DNA of 64,000 nt from Peptostreptococcus russellii (GTDB taxonomy: Bacteria; Bacillota; Clostridia; Peptostreptococcales; Peptostreptococcaceae). Positions 17,287 to 26,184 of the stretch are shown in pieces. Under the pieces are notes generated by a model. The model ran no database searches and was not told where the DNA came from. It saw only the letters and a program-made list of their open reading frames with translations. The DNA lies in assembly GCF_003012055.1 (NCBI RefSeq), contig NZ_JYGE01000002.1, positions 1 through 64,000 of the forward strand, given 5' to 3'. Every line of letters begins with the position of its first letter. Within the stretch, counting starts at the first letter, position 1. The translations under genes and the position numbers were made by a program.

Positions 17287-18522
17287 ATGAACAAGGACAC
17301 AATAATGGAAATAAGAAAAGAATTTCCTTATCTTGATGAAGAAAAGATAGGAAGAAAGATAGTTTATTTAGACAATGGGGCTACTTCTCAGAAACCTCAG
17401 TGTGTGATAGATGCATTGTCTAACTACTATAGCTACCAATGTGCCAACCCACATAGAGGTGCACATTATTTAGGTATGCTATCTACTGATCTATATGAAG
17501 GTGCAAGAGAAAAAGTAAGAAAGTTCATAAATGCAAAGTCAGTTAATGAAGTAATATTTGTTAGAAATACTACGGAAGCTTTAAATCTTATAGCTTATTC
17601 ATATGCAATAGATAAGCTGAAAGAAGGGGACGAAATAGTAATATCAATATATGAACACCACAGTAATCTTGTTACATGGCAGTATGTTGCAGAAAAGACA
17701 GGTGCTGTGTTGAGATATGTATATCTTGATGATAATAATGAAATGGATATGAAGCAGTACAAAGACATTTTAAATGAAAAGACTAAATTGGTTGCACTTG
17801 CAGGGGCATCAAATACTGTAGGTGGAGTAATAGATGTTAAGGAAGTGACAAGATTAGCTCATGAAGTAGGTGCAGTAGTATCTATTGACGCAGCTCAACT
17901 TGCTCCTCATTTAATAATGGACGCTCAAGACTGGGATGTTGACTTTTTATCTTTCTCAGGTCATAAGATGTATGCTCCTATGGGAATAGGCGTGCTATAT
18001 GGGAAGAAGGAAATACTTGATTCTATGACTCCATTTATGTATGGTGGAGATATGATAGAATATGTATATGAGCAGGAAACTACATTTGCAGCAGCACCAG
18101 CTAAGTTTGAGGCAGGTACTCAAAATGTTGGTGGAGCAATAGCTTTAGGTGCAGCGATAGATTTTATGGAAAGAGTGGGCATAGAAAATATTCATCAGCA
18201 CGAATTAGAGTTGACAGAGTATGCTCATAAGAAGATGAGTGAATTAGATTTTATAGAAATTTATTCTACTCCAAACTATCTTAGATCTCCATTGATAGAT
18301 TTTAATGTCAAGGATATACATTCACATGATGTATCAACTGTACTTGATAGCTTTGATATAGCTATAAGAACTGGTCATCATTGTGCAATGCCTCTACATA
18401 GTTTTATACATCAAAATTCTACATGTAGAGCAAGTTTTGCGATATACAATACATTTGAAGAAATTGACTTCTTCGTTGAAAAGTTAAAAGAAGTAAGAAA
18501 GGTGATGGGATATGGATCTTAA
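17287..18522 (+). CDS. sufS: cysteine desulfurase SufS
   Basis: SufS is a PLP enzyme of the class II desulfurase group that removes sulfur from cysteine as a persulfide for cluster assembly. The 411-residue chain has YLDNGATSQKP near residue 28, the PLP-contacting EHHSNLVTWQ, SIDAAQLAPH, the Schiff-base lysine in SFSGHKMYAPMGIG (about 227-240) and the active-site cysteine in RTGHHCAMPL (about 365-374). GAGGTG precedes the ATG. Its last codons overlap sufU by 11 nt, consistent with the tight SufS-SufU partnership seen in Firmicutes. Confidence 0.96.
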   Translation: MNKDTIMEIRKEFPYLDEEKIGRKIVYLDNGATSQKPQCVIDALSNYYSYQCANPHRGAHYLGMLSTDLYEGAREKVRKFINAKSVNEVIFVRNTTEALNLIAYSYAIDKLKEGDEIVISIYEHHSNLVTWQYVAEKTGAVLRYVYLDDNNEMDMKQYKDILNEKTKLVALAGASNTVGGVIDVKEVTRLAHEVGAVVSIDAAQLAPHLIMDAQDWDVDFLSFSGHKMYAPMGIGVLYGKKEILDSMTPFMYGGDMIEYVYEQETTFAAAPAKFEAGTQNVGGAIALGAAIDFMERVGIENIHQHELELTEYAHKKMSELDFIEIYSTPNYLRSPLIDFNVKDIHSHDVSTVLDSFDIAIRTGHHCAMPLHSFIHQNSTCRASFAIYNTFEEIDFFVEKLKEVRKVMGYGS

Positions 18523-18955
18523 AAGTTTATATACAGATATGTTGCTTCAAGAAAGCAATAATAAATCTAACAGAAGAGAATTAGATGATCCGACTTTTAA
18601 AGAATTAGGACACAATCCAAGCTGTGGGGATGAAATCACACTTGAGGTTGAAATGGATGGAAATACAATTAAAGATGCAAGTTATGTAGGAGAAGGTTGT
18701 GCTATATCAAGAGCATCTGCTTCTATGATGATTGATCTTATTAAGGGTAAGGATATACATGAAGCAAAGAAGTTGACTGAAAAGTTTATAGGTATGATTA
18801 AGAAAGAAGTAGATGTTGATGATAGCCTAATAGACGAATTAGGGGATGCTGTTGTATTAGAAAATGTTTCAAATATGCCTGCTAGAGTAAAATGTGCAGT
18901 ACTAGCTTGGCACACACTATCTAATATAATAGATAGCAACTTTGAAGAAAAATAA
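18512..18955 (+). CDS. sufU: zinc-dependent sulfurtransferase SufU
   Basis: SufU accepts persulfide sulfur from SufS. The 147-residue protein has the three family cysteines in NPSCGDEI (about 31-38), VGEGCAIS (about 61-68) and RVKCAVLAW (about 126-134), plus an aspartate after the first cysteine that completes the zinc site. The insert of about 20 residues that separates SufU from IscU is present between the second and third cysteines. With no IscU in the locus, this marks the Gram-positive SUF type. The ATG overlaps the end of sufS and has AAAGGTG upstream. Confidence 0.94.
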   Translation: MDLKSLYTDMLLQESNNKSNRRELDDPTFKELGHNPSCGDEITLEVEMDGNTIKDASYVGEGCAISRASASMMIDLIKGKDIHEAKKLTEKFIGMIKKEVDVDDSLIDELGDAVVLENVSNMPARVKCAVLAWHTLSNIIDSNFEEK

Positions 18956-19064
18956 TAACATATTGCTAAAAGTTATTAATAAAATAATAAACTGAAAATT
19001 TACTATTTTTTATTTGATAAAGAAAAAATATGCTAAAATATAAATATATTTAAAAAAAATAGTT

Positions 19065-19105
19065 AAAAAGGCGGACATCAAAGATTTATATAGATGCCCG
19101 CTTTT
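19065..19105 (+). terminator. suf operon terminator
   Basis: AAAAAGGCGGACATC pairs with GATGCCCGCTTTTA with one bulge and one mismatch, about 110 bp after sufU. Confidence 0.7.
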
Positions 19106-19195
19106 AGCTATTATGGATTTTTTATTTAAATTGGGGTATAATATACTAGAGATATTTTATGGTTAAGGGGTTTATTATTTCTAAGAGGTGGTATT

Positions 19196-20011
19196 ATGGT
19201 TTATAATAAGGATAAAAGATTACTTGAATTTGATGAAGAAATAGCTTCTGTTGACGAAGAAATAGAAGCGAGTAGCAATGGAGAAATAGATTCTAATGAA
19301 GTTGATAATAGTGATTATGATGAAAAACTAGACTTAGTTGAGGAAGAAGATGACGAAGATGCTGGATTTGAACTCGATGATTCAGGAATGATTCCAATGC
19401 TAGAGGAATTAAAGGCTTTGGGAAACGACAATTCTGCTGATAAGGACAAATTTATTGATAATGAAGAGAAATTTTTAGAAGAAAAACCTGTTTTAAATCT
19501 AGATTTTGAAGATGAAAGTGAAGAAGTTACAAGAAAACTTGAAATAATGTCAGATGATAACAGTGATGATTTGCTAGAAGATGATGATGTTTTAATGGAT
19601 AGTTTTGACAAAGATGAAATAATAGAAAAAAACACCCCTGATGAAAAGATAGTTGATGACTATGAAAGTATGTATGATTTTAATTATTTAGATCAATTAG
19701 ATGATGATTTAGATATAGACAAACAGACTATATTTGCTGAAGATGATTTTTTGCCAGATACTTCAGATGTTAAGGTTAAGTTTTATGATGATGCAAATAT
19801 AAGTGATAGCACAAATATATTAGAAGCACTTGATAAAATTGCTGATAAATCAGAGATATTAGATGAATTAGAGCGTTTATCAGACAATACCGAAGCGTTA
19901 GAGCTATTAGAAGAGGGAATGGATGATTTTCAGGATTATTTAAAGACAATGAAAAGAATAGCAAATTCATTGGAGAGAATAGCCGATTCATTAGAGAAAA
20001 AAGATATATAA
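19196..20011 (+). CDS. highly acidic protein of unknown function
   Basis: I do not recognise a family. The 271-residue product is extremely rich in Asp and Glu and lacks cysteine, membrane helices and a signal peptide. Residues 1-200 look disordered with scattered LDDDLDID-like runs. Residues 205-271 are predicted helical, ending in an amphipathic repeat RIANSLERIADSLEKKD that resembles a coiled-coil oligomerisation tail. AGAGGTGG lies 5 nt before the ATG and a TATAAT stands about 60 bp upstream, so it is probably its own transcription unit. A convergent operon ends at the same terminator. It may bind cations or basic partners, but that rests on composition alone. Confidence 0.7.
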   Translation: MVYNKDKRLLEFDEEIASVDEEIEASSNGEIDSNEVDNSDYDEKLDLVEEEDDEDAGFELDDSGMIPMLEELKALGNDNSADKDKFIDNEEKFLEEKPVLNLDFEDESEEVTRKLEIMSDDNSDDLLEDDDVLMDSFDKDEIIEKNTPDEKIVDDYESMYDFNYLDQLDDDLDIDKQTIFAEDDFLPDTSDVKVKFYDDANISDSTNILEALDKIADKSEILDELERLSDNTEALELLEEGMDDFQDYLKTMKRIANSLERIADSLEKKDI

Positions 20012-20018
20012 ACATATA

Positions 20019-20048
20019 AAAAAAGTAGGATTAATTTCCTACTTTTTT
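20019..20048. terminator. bidirectional terminator
   Basis: AAAAAAGTAGGA pairs with TCCTACTTTTTT around TTAATT. The stop codon of the convergent minus-strand membrane protein gene (20039-20041) is inside the right arm, an unusually tight arrangement. Confidence 0.9.
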
Positions 20049-20569
20049 ATTATTTTATATCTTATTTTTTCATGATAGTATTTAATAAACAAAGTAAAAA
20101 AATAGTCATAAAGCAAAAAAATAAATAAAAGAGCCAATACAAGTAGTAGCATAACAAAGTTATCAGCATTTATGGCCTTATAATCAAGAAATAAACTATA
20201 AAAATAGTATATTAGTGAAAAGGATATAGATGCATATATTAGCTTTACAATATATTGAAGATATCTTTTTTCTATATTTTTTTCTATAAGAGCCTTTGAA
20301 AGTGCATATATCGAAAATAAAAAACAATATGTAAAAAAGTGTCCTTTATTTGAAATTATAAAAAAGGCTAAAATTATAGAAGCTAGGCTGTATATAAAAC
20401 TATATTTTATACCAAGTTCAATTACAATAATAGAAGGGAATAAAGATGCTAGAGCCATAAGAAATATGGTATTGCTAGGTATTATATTTATTAAAATAAA
20501 TACAAGACAATTAAAGGCAAGTAGGACTCCAGAAAATGAAATCGCTCTTGCCTTGTTGTTTAGCAGCAT
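20039..20569 (-). CDS. six-helix integral membrane protein, unknown function
   Basis: The 176-residue protein has six predicted membrane helices with short loops and a basic C-terminus (KYYHEKIRYKIIKK). The start is placed at the second in-frame ATG, because GGTGGAG lies 10 nt before it; the first ATG lies upstream of that site. The gene overlaps the end of the cysteine-rich TPR gene by 10 nt, which suggests coupled translation and a joint role. The size and topology are like small ECF-type substrate subunits or DUF2232 proteins, but I see no diagnostic motif. Confidence 0.7.
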   Translation of the reverse strand: MLLNNKARAISFSGVLLAFNCLVFILINIIPSNTIFLMALASLFPSIIVIELGIKYSFIYSLASIILAFFIISNKGHFFTYCFLFSIYALSKALIEKNIEKRYLQYIVKLIYASISFSLIYYFYSLFLDYKAINADNFVMLLLVLALLFIFLLYDYFFTLFIKYYHEKIRYKIIKK

Positions 20570-20964
20570 GGTATAAGATCTCCACCCATACATTCACAGC
20601 ATGAATCACAACACCATAGAGTACAACAAGTGTTGCAACAATCGCCACCACAACAGCAGCAACCACTATTATCTAGGTTGTTTCTACTTCTATTATAATA
20701 ATCTGCCCTATCATTATATCCATTTCTATATTCTACATAATGATTAAAAGCTCTTTCATATTCCTTATTTTCAGGATCCATAAACTTTGCTCTTTTTATA
20801 AAGTCTTCACCCTCTTCATAGTAACCGAGGTTCATAGCTGATACACCTCTTAAAAAATACCATTCAGCAGCTCTATAATCAAAACTGCTAAGTTTGTCAT
20901 AGCATCCTTTAAAGTTGCCCTTACTAAATAAATCTCTTGCACAAGAATAGTCTGCATAGCTCAT
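20560..20964 (-). CDS. TPR-like protein with a cysteine-rich C-terminal tail
   Basis: Residues 1-85 read as two tetratricopeptide-type helix pairs (ARDLFSKGNFKGCYDKLSSF, AAEWYFLRGVSAMNLGYYEE, then AKFMDPENKEYERAF), a scaffold for protein contacts. A Tyr/Asn/Arg-rich linker leads to a tail of about 34 residues containing sixteen cysteines in CC and CxxC groups, ending ECMGGDLIPCC. I have seen this ending in clostridial proteins coded near DnaJ-like genes, but no function is established to my knowledge. The tail should bind several metal ions or Fe-S clusters, or form disulfides. AAAGGAGTGA precedes the ATG. It is the middle gene of a minus-strand operon after the HAD phosphatase. Confidence 0.8.
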   Translation of the reverse strand: MSYADYSCARDLFSKGNFKGCYDKLSSFDYRAAEWYFLRGVSAMNLGYYEEGEDFIKRAKFMDPENKEYERAFNHYVEYRNGYNDRADYYNRSRNNLDNSGCCCCGGDCCNTCCTLWCCDSCCECMGGDLIPCC

Positions 20965-21046
20965 ATTATCACTCCTTTAAATATAAATATATGTATTTCA
21001 CAGCATATAGTTTAGTGGTCTTTATAAAATTTAAAGATAATAAACT

Positions 21047-21784
21047 TTATTTACAACAATCTTCTATATGCATTACTTTTGGGGATAGTTGATATATAAC
21101 ATCTTTTCTTTCAACCATTACCTTTGCATTTTCTCTCAAGAAAAGGTCGCTACTCATATATGTCAAGAGTTCTCTGGTAGGGTTGATAGCTATAGGATTT
21201 CCAACTCTTTTTAACATTGAAATATCACCATTAGTATCTCCATATGCGAAAGATTTAGACATATCTATATCATATTTTTTTATAAAAATATCCATAGCTT
21301 TATCTTTACTCTTAGAATCCCACATTGGAATAACTTTCCCTGTCATCTTTCCATCTTCAACTATATAATTACTTCCCATATTATCATCAACATCATATTT
21401 TTCAGCCATTCTCTGAACTAGATAGTCAGGAGATCCAGATATAAATATAACTTTATGGCCTTGTTCCTTATGCCACTTTATTCTAGAACGAGTATATTTA
21501 TATACTCTGTCAGCCTTTAGCTTTATTACTTGTCTACTAGCAAAATCTATATCCGATTTTTTTAGACCTACGATAGCACTTACATATTGATCTGATATTT
21601 CATACATATAATCATCGTAGTTACCCTGTCTTTTATCCCAGTTATTGTATGTAGTCTGAAGGTGGTCTGACCACTCTCCTTCATCAATTAATTCATACTT
21701 AATTAGTTTTCTAAAATGTTCTATAAGTAATGAGTCTCTATAAAGAGTTCCATCAATATCAAAAAATGCTGCTGTGTTATTCAT
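21047..21784 (-). CDS. HAD-IB family phosphatase
   Basis: The 245-residue protein has all haloacid dehalogenase motifs: FFDIDGTLYRDS (nucleophile and acid Asp, 8-19), FISGSPDYL (motif II, about 115-123), a motif III lysine near KSKDKAMD and FAYGDTNGDISML (about 179-191). A helical cap sits between motifs I and II, as in subfamily IB with SerB-like phosphoserine phosphatases and CicA/YfbR-like members. Substrate could be phosphoserine, a lipid-head phosphate or a nucleotide. It ends HIEDCCK, cysteines unusual for this family and echoing the cysteine-rich protein coded 82 bp downstream. GGCGGTGA lies upstream of the ATG. It leads a three-gene operon. Confidence 0.88.
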   Translation of the reverse strand: MNNTAAFFDIDGTLYRDSLLIEHFRKLIKYELIDEGEWSDHLQTTYNNWDKRQGNYDDYMYEISDQYVSAIVGLKKSDIDFASRQVIKLKADRVYKYTRSRIKWHKEQGHKVIFISGSPDYLVQRMAEKYDVDDNMGSNYIVEDGKMTGKVIPMWDSKSKDKAMDIFIKKYDIDMSKSFAYGDTNGDISMLKRVGNPIAINPTRELLTYMSSDLFLRENAKVMVERKDVIYQLSPKVMHIEDCCK

Positions 21785-21984
21785 ATTTCACCGCCTTTTA
21801 TAATATTATGTTCATTATATCAGAAAAAACAGTCATATTCATTAACTTTAAGTAAAAAAACCAGATAGTTAAGCTAAATTAATATAGATTTACATATTTA
21901 CGTGACAAGATATGAAACTGTGGTATAATAATATGTTGAGAAAATAAATTCTAATTAACAGTTAGTTTGAACTAAGGAGGGTGT

Positions 21985-23247
21985 ATGAATTTTAAAAAAT
22001 CTTTTTGTACTAATACTAGATTAATGGGTACTATGATGCTTTTAATAGAGTGGGTAATAGACAATAAGATAATTTCACATATTTTCATGTTAGATGCTGA
22101 AGGTCTTGGTATTTCAGACTTTTATATAATGGAAGATGCATCTGAACATGATAGAGAAAGTTTTTATAGACAAAAGTATGGTGGTTTAGGTGGTATAAAT
22201 ATTACTATGAGCGAAGAGGAAGCTTGTTTTTTGGTATATGAATATATGAATAAAAATATTAGATATGAAAAACCGCTACCAGAAAGTTTTAGCAAGGACA
22301 TAAAAAGTAAATATAGTGAGTTATATAATAAATTGAATATTTTACAAGAACACTCAGATAACGGAAATCTTAAATCAGGCTTAGATCTAGAAAGTGGTAT
22401 GGATAAAAAACATTCTATTGAAGACAAGAGTTCTTCTGAAAGAATTTTATATAGAGATATGAAAAAGGCTGTTTTTAATAAGATATGTAAGAAGCTAGAA
22501 ACAGATAATGAGTTTGTAAATTATATGATAATGAGGCTTGTAGCTAGAGATAAAGAATCTTTGCTGTATTATTCAGGAAATGAAGATGTTGCCAATTTAC
22601 ATATTAGCGATATAAACGGTGCACTTTTATATAATGAAATAGAAAAAAAGAAAGACGATAAGTTTGTCTGCAACTGTGTATATGAAGACAGTGATGGATA
22701 CTATGAAGCAAAAATAGTTGTTATGATAGACAAGGAAGTTGACAAAGATGAAGAAGATATAATACATGAAAATGAAAAAATTAAGTATTCTTTGAGATCT
22801 TTCATGATAATGGACAAAAATGCTATATATGATTTTGAAGTATTTGATATTATATCAAAGGAAGAGATGATTGATATTTATAATATAGCTGATAAGTCTA
22901 AGGAAAATATGGATTTAATTGAAAACAAAATTTACAATGCGTATCCAGCTATACAAGGTATCCAATTTGAAAGTGGGGGCTTATATATACAGTATTACTT
23001 TGATAATACTCATTTGGACAGTGATGTATATGTTATAAATAATGACATAATGTTTATAATTTATTTAAATGAAGATAGGCTATTTCTTGCAACTTATAAC
23101 GAAAGATCAAGAGAACTAATAGAAGAGTCATTATCAAATGAGTTAGGAAATTTAGTAAATAAGGAAAATGTATATAAATTTGAGCAAAATGTCTTATTTG
23201 ACTTTGTTGAATCTGGAAATGATGATTTTTATGACTTTATAGACTAG
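21985..23247 (+). CDS. hypothetical protein, 420 residues
   Basis: I do not recognise a family. The protein is soluble, acidic and has no signal peptide. Its N-terminal 90 residues (FCTNTRLMGTMMLLIEWVID, then GISDFYIMEDASEHDRE) look ordered, followed by a charged variable linker (about 115-150) and a C-terminal half of alternating strands and helices. A GTGACA/TATAAT promoter with 16-bp spacing is at 21902-21929, and AAGGAGG stands 5 nt before the ATG, so it is surely expressed. It is a single-gene unit closed by the terminator at 23372, divergent from the HAD operon. Confidence 0.75.
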   Translation: MNFKKSFCTNTRLMGTMMLLIEWVIDNKIISHIFMLDAEGLGISDFYIMEDASEHDRESFYRQKYGGLGGINITMSEEEACFLVYEYMNKNIRYEKPLPESFSKDIKSKYSELYNKLNILQEHSDNGNLKSGLDLESGMDKKHSIEDKSSSERILYRDMKKAVFNKICKKLETDNEFVNYMIMRLVARDKESLLYYSGNEDVANLHISDINGALLYNEIEKKKDDKFVCNCVYEDSDGYYEAKIVVMIDKEVDKDEEDIIHENEKIKYSLRSFMIMDKNAIYDFEVFDIISKEEMIDIYNIADKSKENMDLIENKIYNAYPAIQGIQFESGGLYIQYYFDNTHLDSDVYVINNDIMFIIYLNEDRLFLATYNERSRELIEESLSNELGNLVNKENVYKFEQNVLFDFVESGNDDFYDFID

Positions 23248-23371
23248 TTTGGAATTTTATAATTGATTTATTTAATAGTATTTACTTGTATTTAAGGCTA
23301 ATATAATAGATTAATTTAACATATAAAGAAAAAAGATTTATTTCTAATACTTTAAAAATAAATCTTATAGA

Positions 23372-23400
23372 AAGCATACAGTTTAAACTGTATGCTTCTT
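23372..23400 (+). terminator. terminator of the 420-residue protein gene
   Basis: A 26-bp perfect palindrome, AAGCATACAGTTT and its complement meeting at TTTAAA, is followed by TTCTTTTTATTTT. Confidence 0.88.
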
Positions 23401-23594
23401 TTTATTTTATAAAAAAGAGCAAAGTCTATTTGTAAATATTAGAAAAATATCAACAATTTTTTTATTAAAAAGTTTTTTGATATATTTCTTCAAAAAATAA
23501 GATTAAAGGCAAGAAAGTGTTCTAAAATAATAGAAAATTGAGAAAATTAATAGATTGATAAATTGTGTAAAAAAATTACAAAATAAACAATGTG

Positions 23595-23622
23595 TTGACA
23601 TAAAAGCTGTAAGTGATATAAT
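23595..23622 (+). promoter_or_regulatory. consensus sigma-A promoter of iorAB
   Basis: A perfect TTGACA (23595-23600) and a perfect TATAAT (23617-23622) are separated by 16 bp. The leader to iorA is about 88 nt. A weak CodY-like match, AAAATTGAGAAAATT, is 50 bp upstream at 23534. Confidence 0.85.
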
Positions 23623-23660
23623 TATAGTTATAGATGCGTGTTGATTAATAGCGTATCATT

Positions 23661-23674
23661 TGAAAACGTTTTAA
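23661..23674. promoter_or_regulatory. cre-like site downstream of the iorAB promoter
   Basis: TGAAAACGTTTTAA agrees well with the CcpA cre consensus and lies about 32 bp after the expected start point, where bound CcpA would act as a roadblock. It suggests that keto acid oxidation is lowered when sugar is available. Confidence 0.5.
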
Positions 23675-23716
23675 AATAAATTTATGTTTTTTATTAAATA
23701 CTTAGGAGGTAGTATT

Positions 23717-25504
23717 ATGAAGAAATTAATGACAGGCGATGAAGCCATCGCTAGAGGTGTATTTGAGGCCGGTGCAAGATTTGCAGCAGCATACCCAGGT
23801 ACTCCGAGTACTGAGATTTTAGAGAATCTATCAAATTATGACAGAAAATATCTATATGCAGAGTGGGCTCCTAATGAAAAGGTTGCTTTAGAATCTGCTA
23901 TTGGTGCCAGTGTTGCAGGTGCAAGATCTTTTGCATCCATGAAGCACGTTGGATTAAACGTTGCAGCTGACCCATTCTTTACAGCATCTTACTCTGGTGT
24001 AAGTGGTGGTCTTGTTATTGTGTCTGCAGATGAGCCAGGACAGTTTTCTTCACAAAATGAGCAGGATAATAGACATCTTGCAAGAGCAGCTTTTGTACCT
24101 ATGTTTGAACCTTCTGATAGCCAGGACTGTAAGATTATGGTTAAAGAAGCATATGAACTAAGTGAAAAGCATGATACTCCAATAATGATAAGAATGACTA
24201 CTCGTGTATGTCACTCAAAGGGACTAGTTGAACTTGAAGATAGAGAAGAAGTAGCTATCAAGAAGTGGAAAAAAGAACCTACAAAGTATGTAATGGTTCC
24301 AGCAAATGCTAAGGTAAGAAAGCAGCATGTATTTAAGAGAATGGATGATCTTTATGAATACTCAAATAACTGTGAGTTCAACTTTACTGAGTACAATGAT
24401 ACAAAGATAGGTGTTGTTGCATCAGGTGATTGTTACTTATATGCAAAGGAAGTATTCGGTGATGACGCATCATATCTAAAGGTTGGTTTCTCTAACCCAC
24501 TACCAGACAAATTGTTTAAGGAATTTGCTGAAAAGGTAGATAAAATATATGTAATAGAAGAAAATGATCCAATAATGGAAGAACATATAAAGGCTCTAGG
24601 AATTGCATGTCATGGTAAGGATATATTCCCAAGATATGGTGAGATGATTCCTGAAGTTATTAGAAAGTCAGTTTACGGTAAGGACGTTGAAATATTTGAA
24701 GAAGCTAAGGAAGTAATGATCAACCGTGCTCCTACTTTCTGTGCAGGATGTCCACATAGAGGATTTTTCTATACTCTAGGAAAGAGAAAGAATGTTATGA
24801 TTTCAGGAGATATAGGATGTTATACTCTAGGATTTGGTGCTCCTTATAATGCTATGGATATGACACTATGTATGGGTGCAAGTGTAAGTATGGGTCATGG
24901 TGCAGCACAGGTATTTGGTATGGATGATGATCAGGATGTAAGAGTTGTATCTGTAATAGGTGACTCAACATTCTTCCACTCAGGAATTACATCTTTAATT
25001 GATGCTGTGTATAACAACAGTAGTGCAGTTACTTGTATACTAGACAATAGAATTACAGGTATGACAGGTCAGCAGCAAAACCCTGGTACAGGATTTACAG
25101 CTCAGGGAGAAACTGCTAGTGAAATAGATATAGAAACACTTGTTAGAGCAATAGGTGTTAAGAATATAAAGAGGGTAAACCCAAATAATTTAGATGAAGT
25201 AAATGCTGCATTTGATTGGGCTTTAGCTCTTGATGAACCATCTGTAATACTTACTTGGTGGCCATGTGCTCTAAAGGTACAGTCTGAAGAAGATAAGCAG
25301 AACTTCCCAGGATCATTCCAAGATAGATATGAAGTAGATGAAGAAAAATGTATAGGATGTAAGAAGTGTACAAAGACTGGATGTCCAGCAATATCATTTA
25401 AGACTAAAAAGAAGAAATCTTCAATAGATATTAATAAGTGTGTAGGTTGTAGTGTGTGTGCACAGGTATGTCCTGTAGGTGCAATAGGAAAGGTGGTAAA
25501 ATAA
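23717..25504 (+). CDS. iorA: indolepyruvate ferredoxin oxidoreductase, alpha subunit
   Basis: It is the large subunit of the oxygen-sensitive enzyme that decarboxylates aryl pyruvates (from Trp, Phe, Tyr) to aryl-acetyl-CoA and reduces ferredoxin. The start is the ATG after TAGGAGG; the longer upstream frame lacks a binding site. In the 595 residues, an N-terminal domain with AAYPGTPSTEI and HVGLNVAADP is followed by a thiamine diphosphate domain with GDSTFFHSGITSLIDAV and the C-terminal tail of two 4Fe-4S sites, CIGCKKCTKTGCP and CVGCSVCAQVCP. CAGCPHRGFFY is also characteristic. iorB begins 1 nt after the stop. A branched-chain preference is possible, but motif order and size match IorA. Confidence 0.95.
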   Translation: MKKLMTGDEAIARGVFEAGARFAAAYPGTPSTEILENLSNYDRKYLYAEWAPNEKVALESAIGASVAGARSFASMKHVGLNVAADPFFTASYSGVSGGLVIVSADEPGQFSSQNEQDNRHLARAAFVPMFEPSDSQDCKIMVKEAYELSEKHDTPIMIRMTTRVCHSKGLVELEDREEVAIKKWKKEPTKYVMVPANAKVRKQHVFKRMDDLYEYSNNCEFNFTEYNDTKIGVVASGDCYLYAKEVFGDDASYLKVGFSNPLPDKLFKEFAEKVDKIYVIEENDPIMEEHIKALGIACHGKDIFPRYGEMIPEVIRKSVYGKDVEIFEEAKEVMINRAPTFCAGCPHRGFFYTLGKRKNVMISGDIGCYTLGFGAPYNAMDMTLCMGASVSMGHGAAQVFGMDDDQDVRVVSVIGDSTFFHSGITSLIDAVYNNSSAVTCILDNRITGMTGQQQNPGTGFTAQGETASEIDIETLVRAIGVKNIKRVNPNNLDEVNAAFDWALALDEPSVILTWWPCALKVQSEEDKQNFPGSFQDRYEVDEEKCIGCKKCTKTGCPAISFKTKKKKSSIDINKCVGCSVCAQVCPVGAIGKVVK

Positions 25505-25505
25505 T

Positions 25506-26078
25506 ATGACTAAAAATGTATTATTAACTGGAATAGGTGGTCAGGGAACAATAACTGCGAGTAAACTATTGACAATTGGACTAATGAGCGCAGGTTATGA
25601 CGTTAAGATGAGTGAAGTCCATGGAATGAGCCAGAGAGAAGGTCAGGTTCTTACTCATTTGAGATATGGAGATAAGGTTTATTCACCAGTTGTTCCACTA
25701 GGTGAAGCAGATATAATTATGGGATTTGAAGAATTAGAAGTTCTTAGAAATATAGATTACTTAAAGCCAGATGGTGTAGTGGTATTAAATACTGTTAGAT
25801 TTAATCCAATAGGAGTTCTTAGTGGTAAGGATAAGTATCCAGACAATACTGTTGAACTTATAAAGGAAAAAGCAGGAACACTTCACGCTTTCAATGCGAC
25901 TGCAGAGGCTGAAAAACTAGGAAATCAAAAGGTTATGAATATAATCTTACTAGGTACTATAATAAAGAGTATGAAGTTAGAAGATATCGACTGGGACAAG
26001 ATAATAGAAGAAAATGTCAAGCCTAAATTTATTGATGTAAATAAGAAGGCTTTAAGAGTTGGTATGGGATTAGTATAA
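25506..26078 (+). CDS. iorB: indolepyruvate ferredoxin oxidoreductase, beta subunit
   Basis: The 190-residue gamma-type subunit completes the IorAB enzyme. LLTGIGGQGTITASKLL (about 6-22), the VHGMSQREGQVLTHLRYG segment that contacts CoA, and ADIIMGFEELEVLR are typical. Length matches the family. AAGGTGG in the last codons of iorA serves as its ribosome binding site, so the subunits are made in step. The gene is followed by a structured intergenic element and ptb. Confidence 0.95.
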   Translation: MTKNVLLTGIGGQGTITASKLLTIGLMSAGYDVKMSEVHGMSQREGQVLTHLRYGDKVYSPVVPLGEADIIMGFEELEVLRNIDYLKPDGVVVLNTVRFNPIGVLSGKDKYPDNTVELIKEKAGTLHAFNATAEAEKLGNQKVMNIILLGTIIKSMKLEDIDWDKIIEENVKPKFIDVNKKALRVGMGLV

Positions 26079-26112
26079 TAATATAACTCCTTAAGTAATT
26101 AAATAATATGAT

Positions 26113-26184
26113 GCTAGCTATATAGAGAGTTGTGTGTGCCAATCTTCAACTCTATAGGTACGGGCAATGATTTGTATAGCTAGC
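26113..26184 (+). ncRNA. candidate structured RNA element between iorB and ptb
   Basis: A perfect 10-bp outer stem, GCTAGCTATA (26113-26122) with TATAGCTAGC (26175-26184), encloses an inner hairpin AGAGTTG/CAACTCT (26126-26132 with 26147-26153). The inner loop TGCC (26137-26140) can pair with GGCA (26163-26166), which would make a compact pseudoknot. No U-tract follows, so it is not a simple terminator. It may be a cis-acting regulator or processing site 150 nt before ptb. I match it to no known riboswitch class. Confidence 0.5.

Noticed and set aside
19315-19635. Minus-strand frame of 106 codons, almost all Ser, Lys and Leu.
   Set aside because: Antisense reading of the Asp/Glu codons of the acidic protein gene; no start signal.
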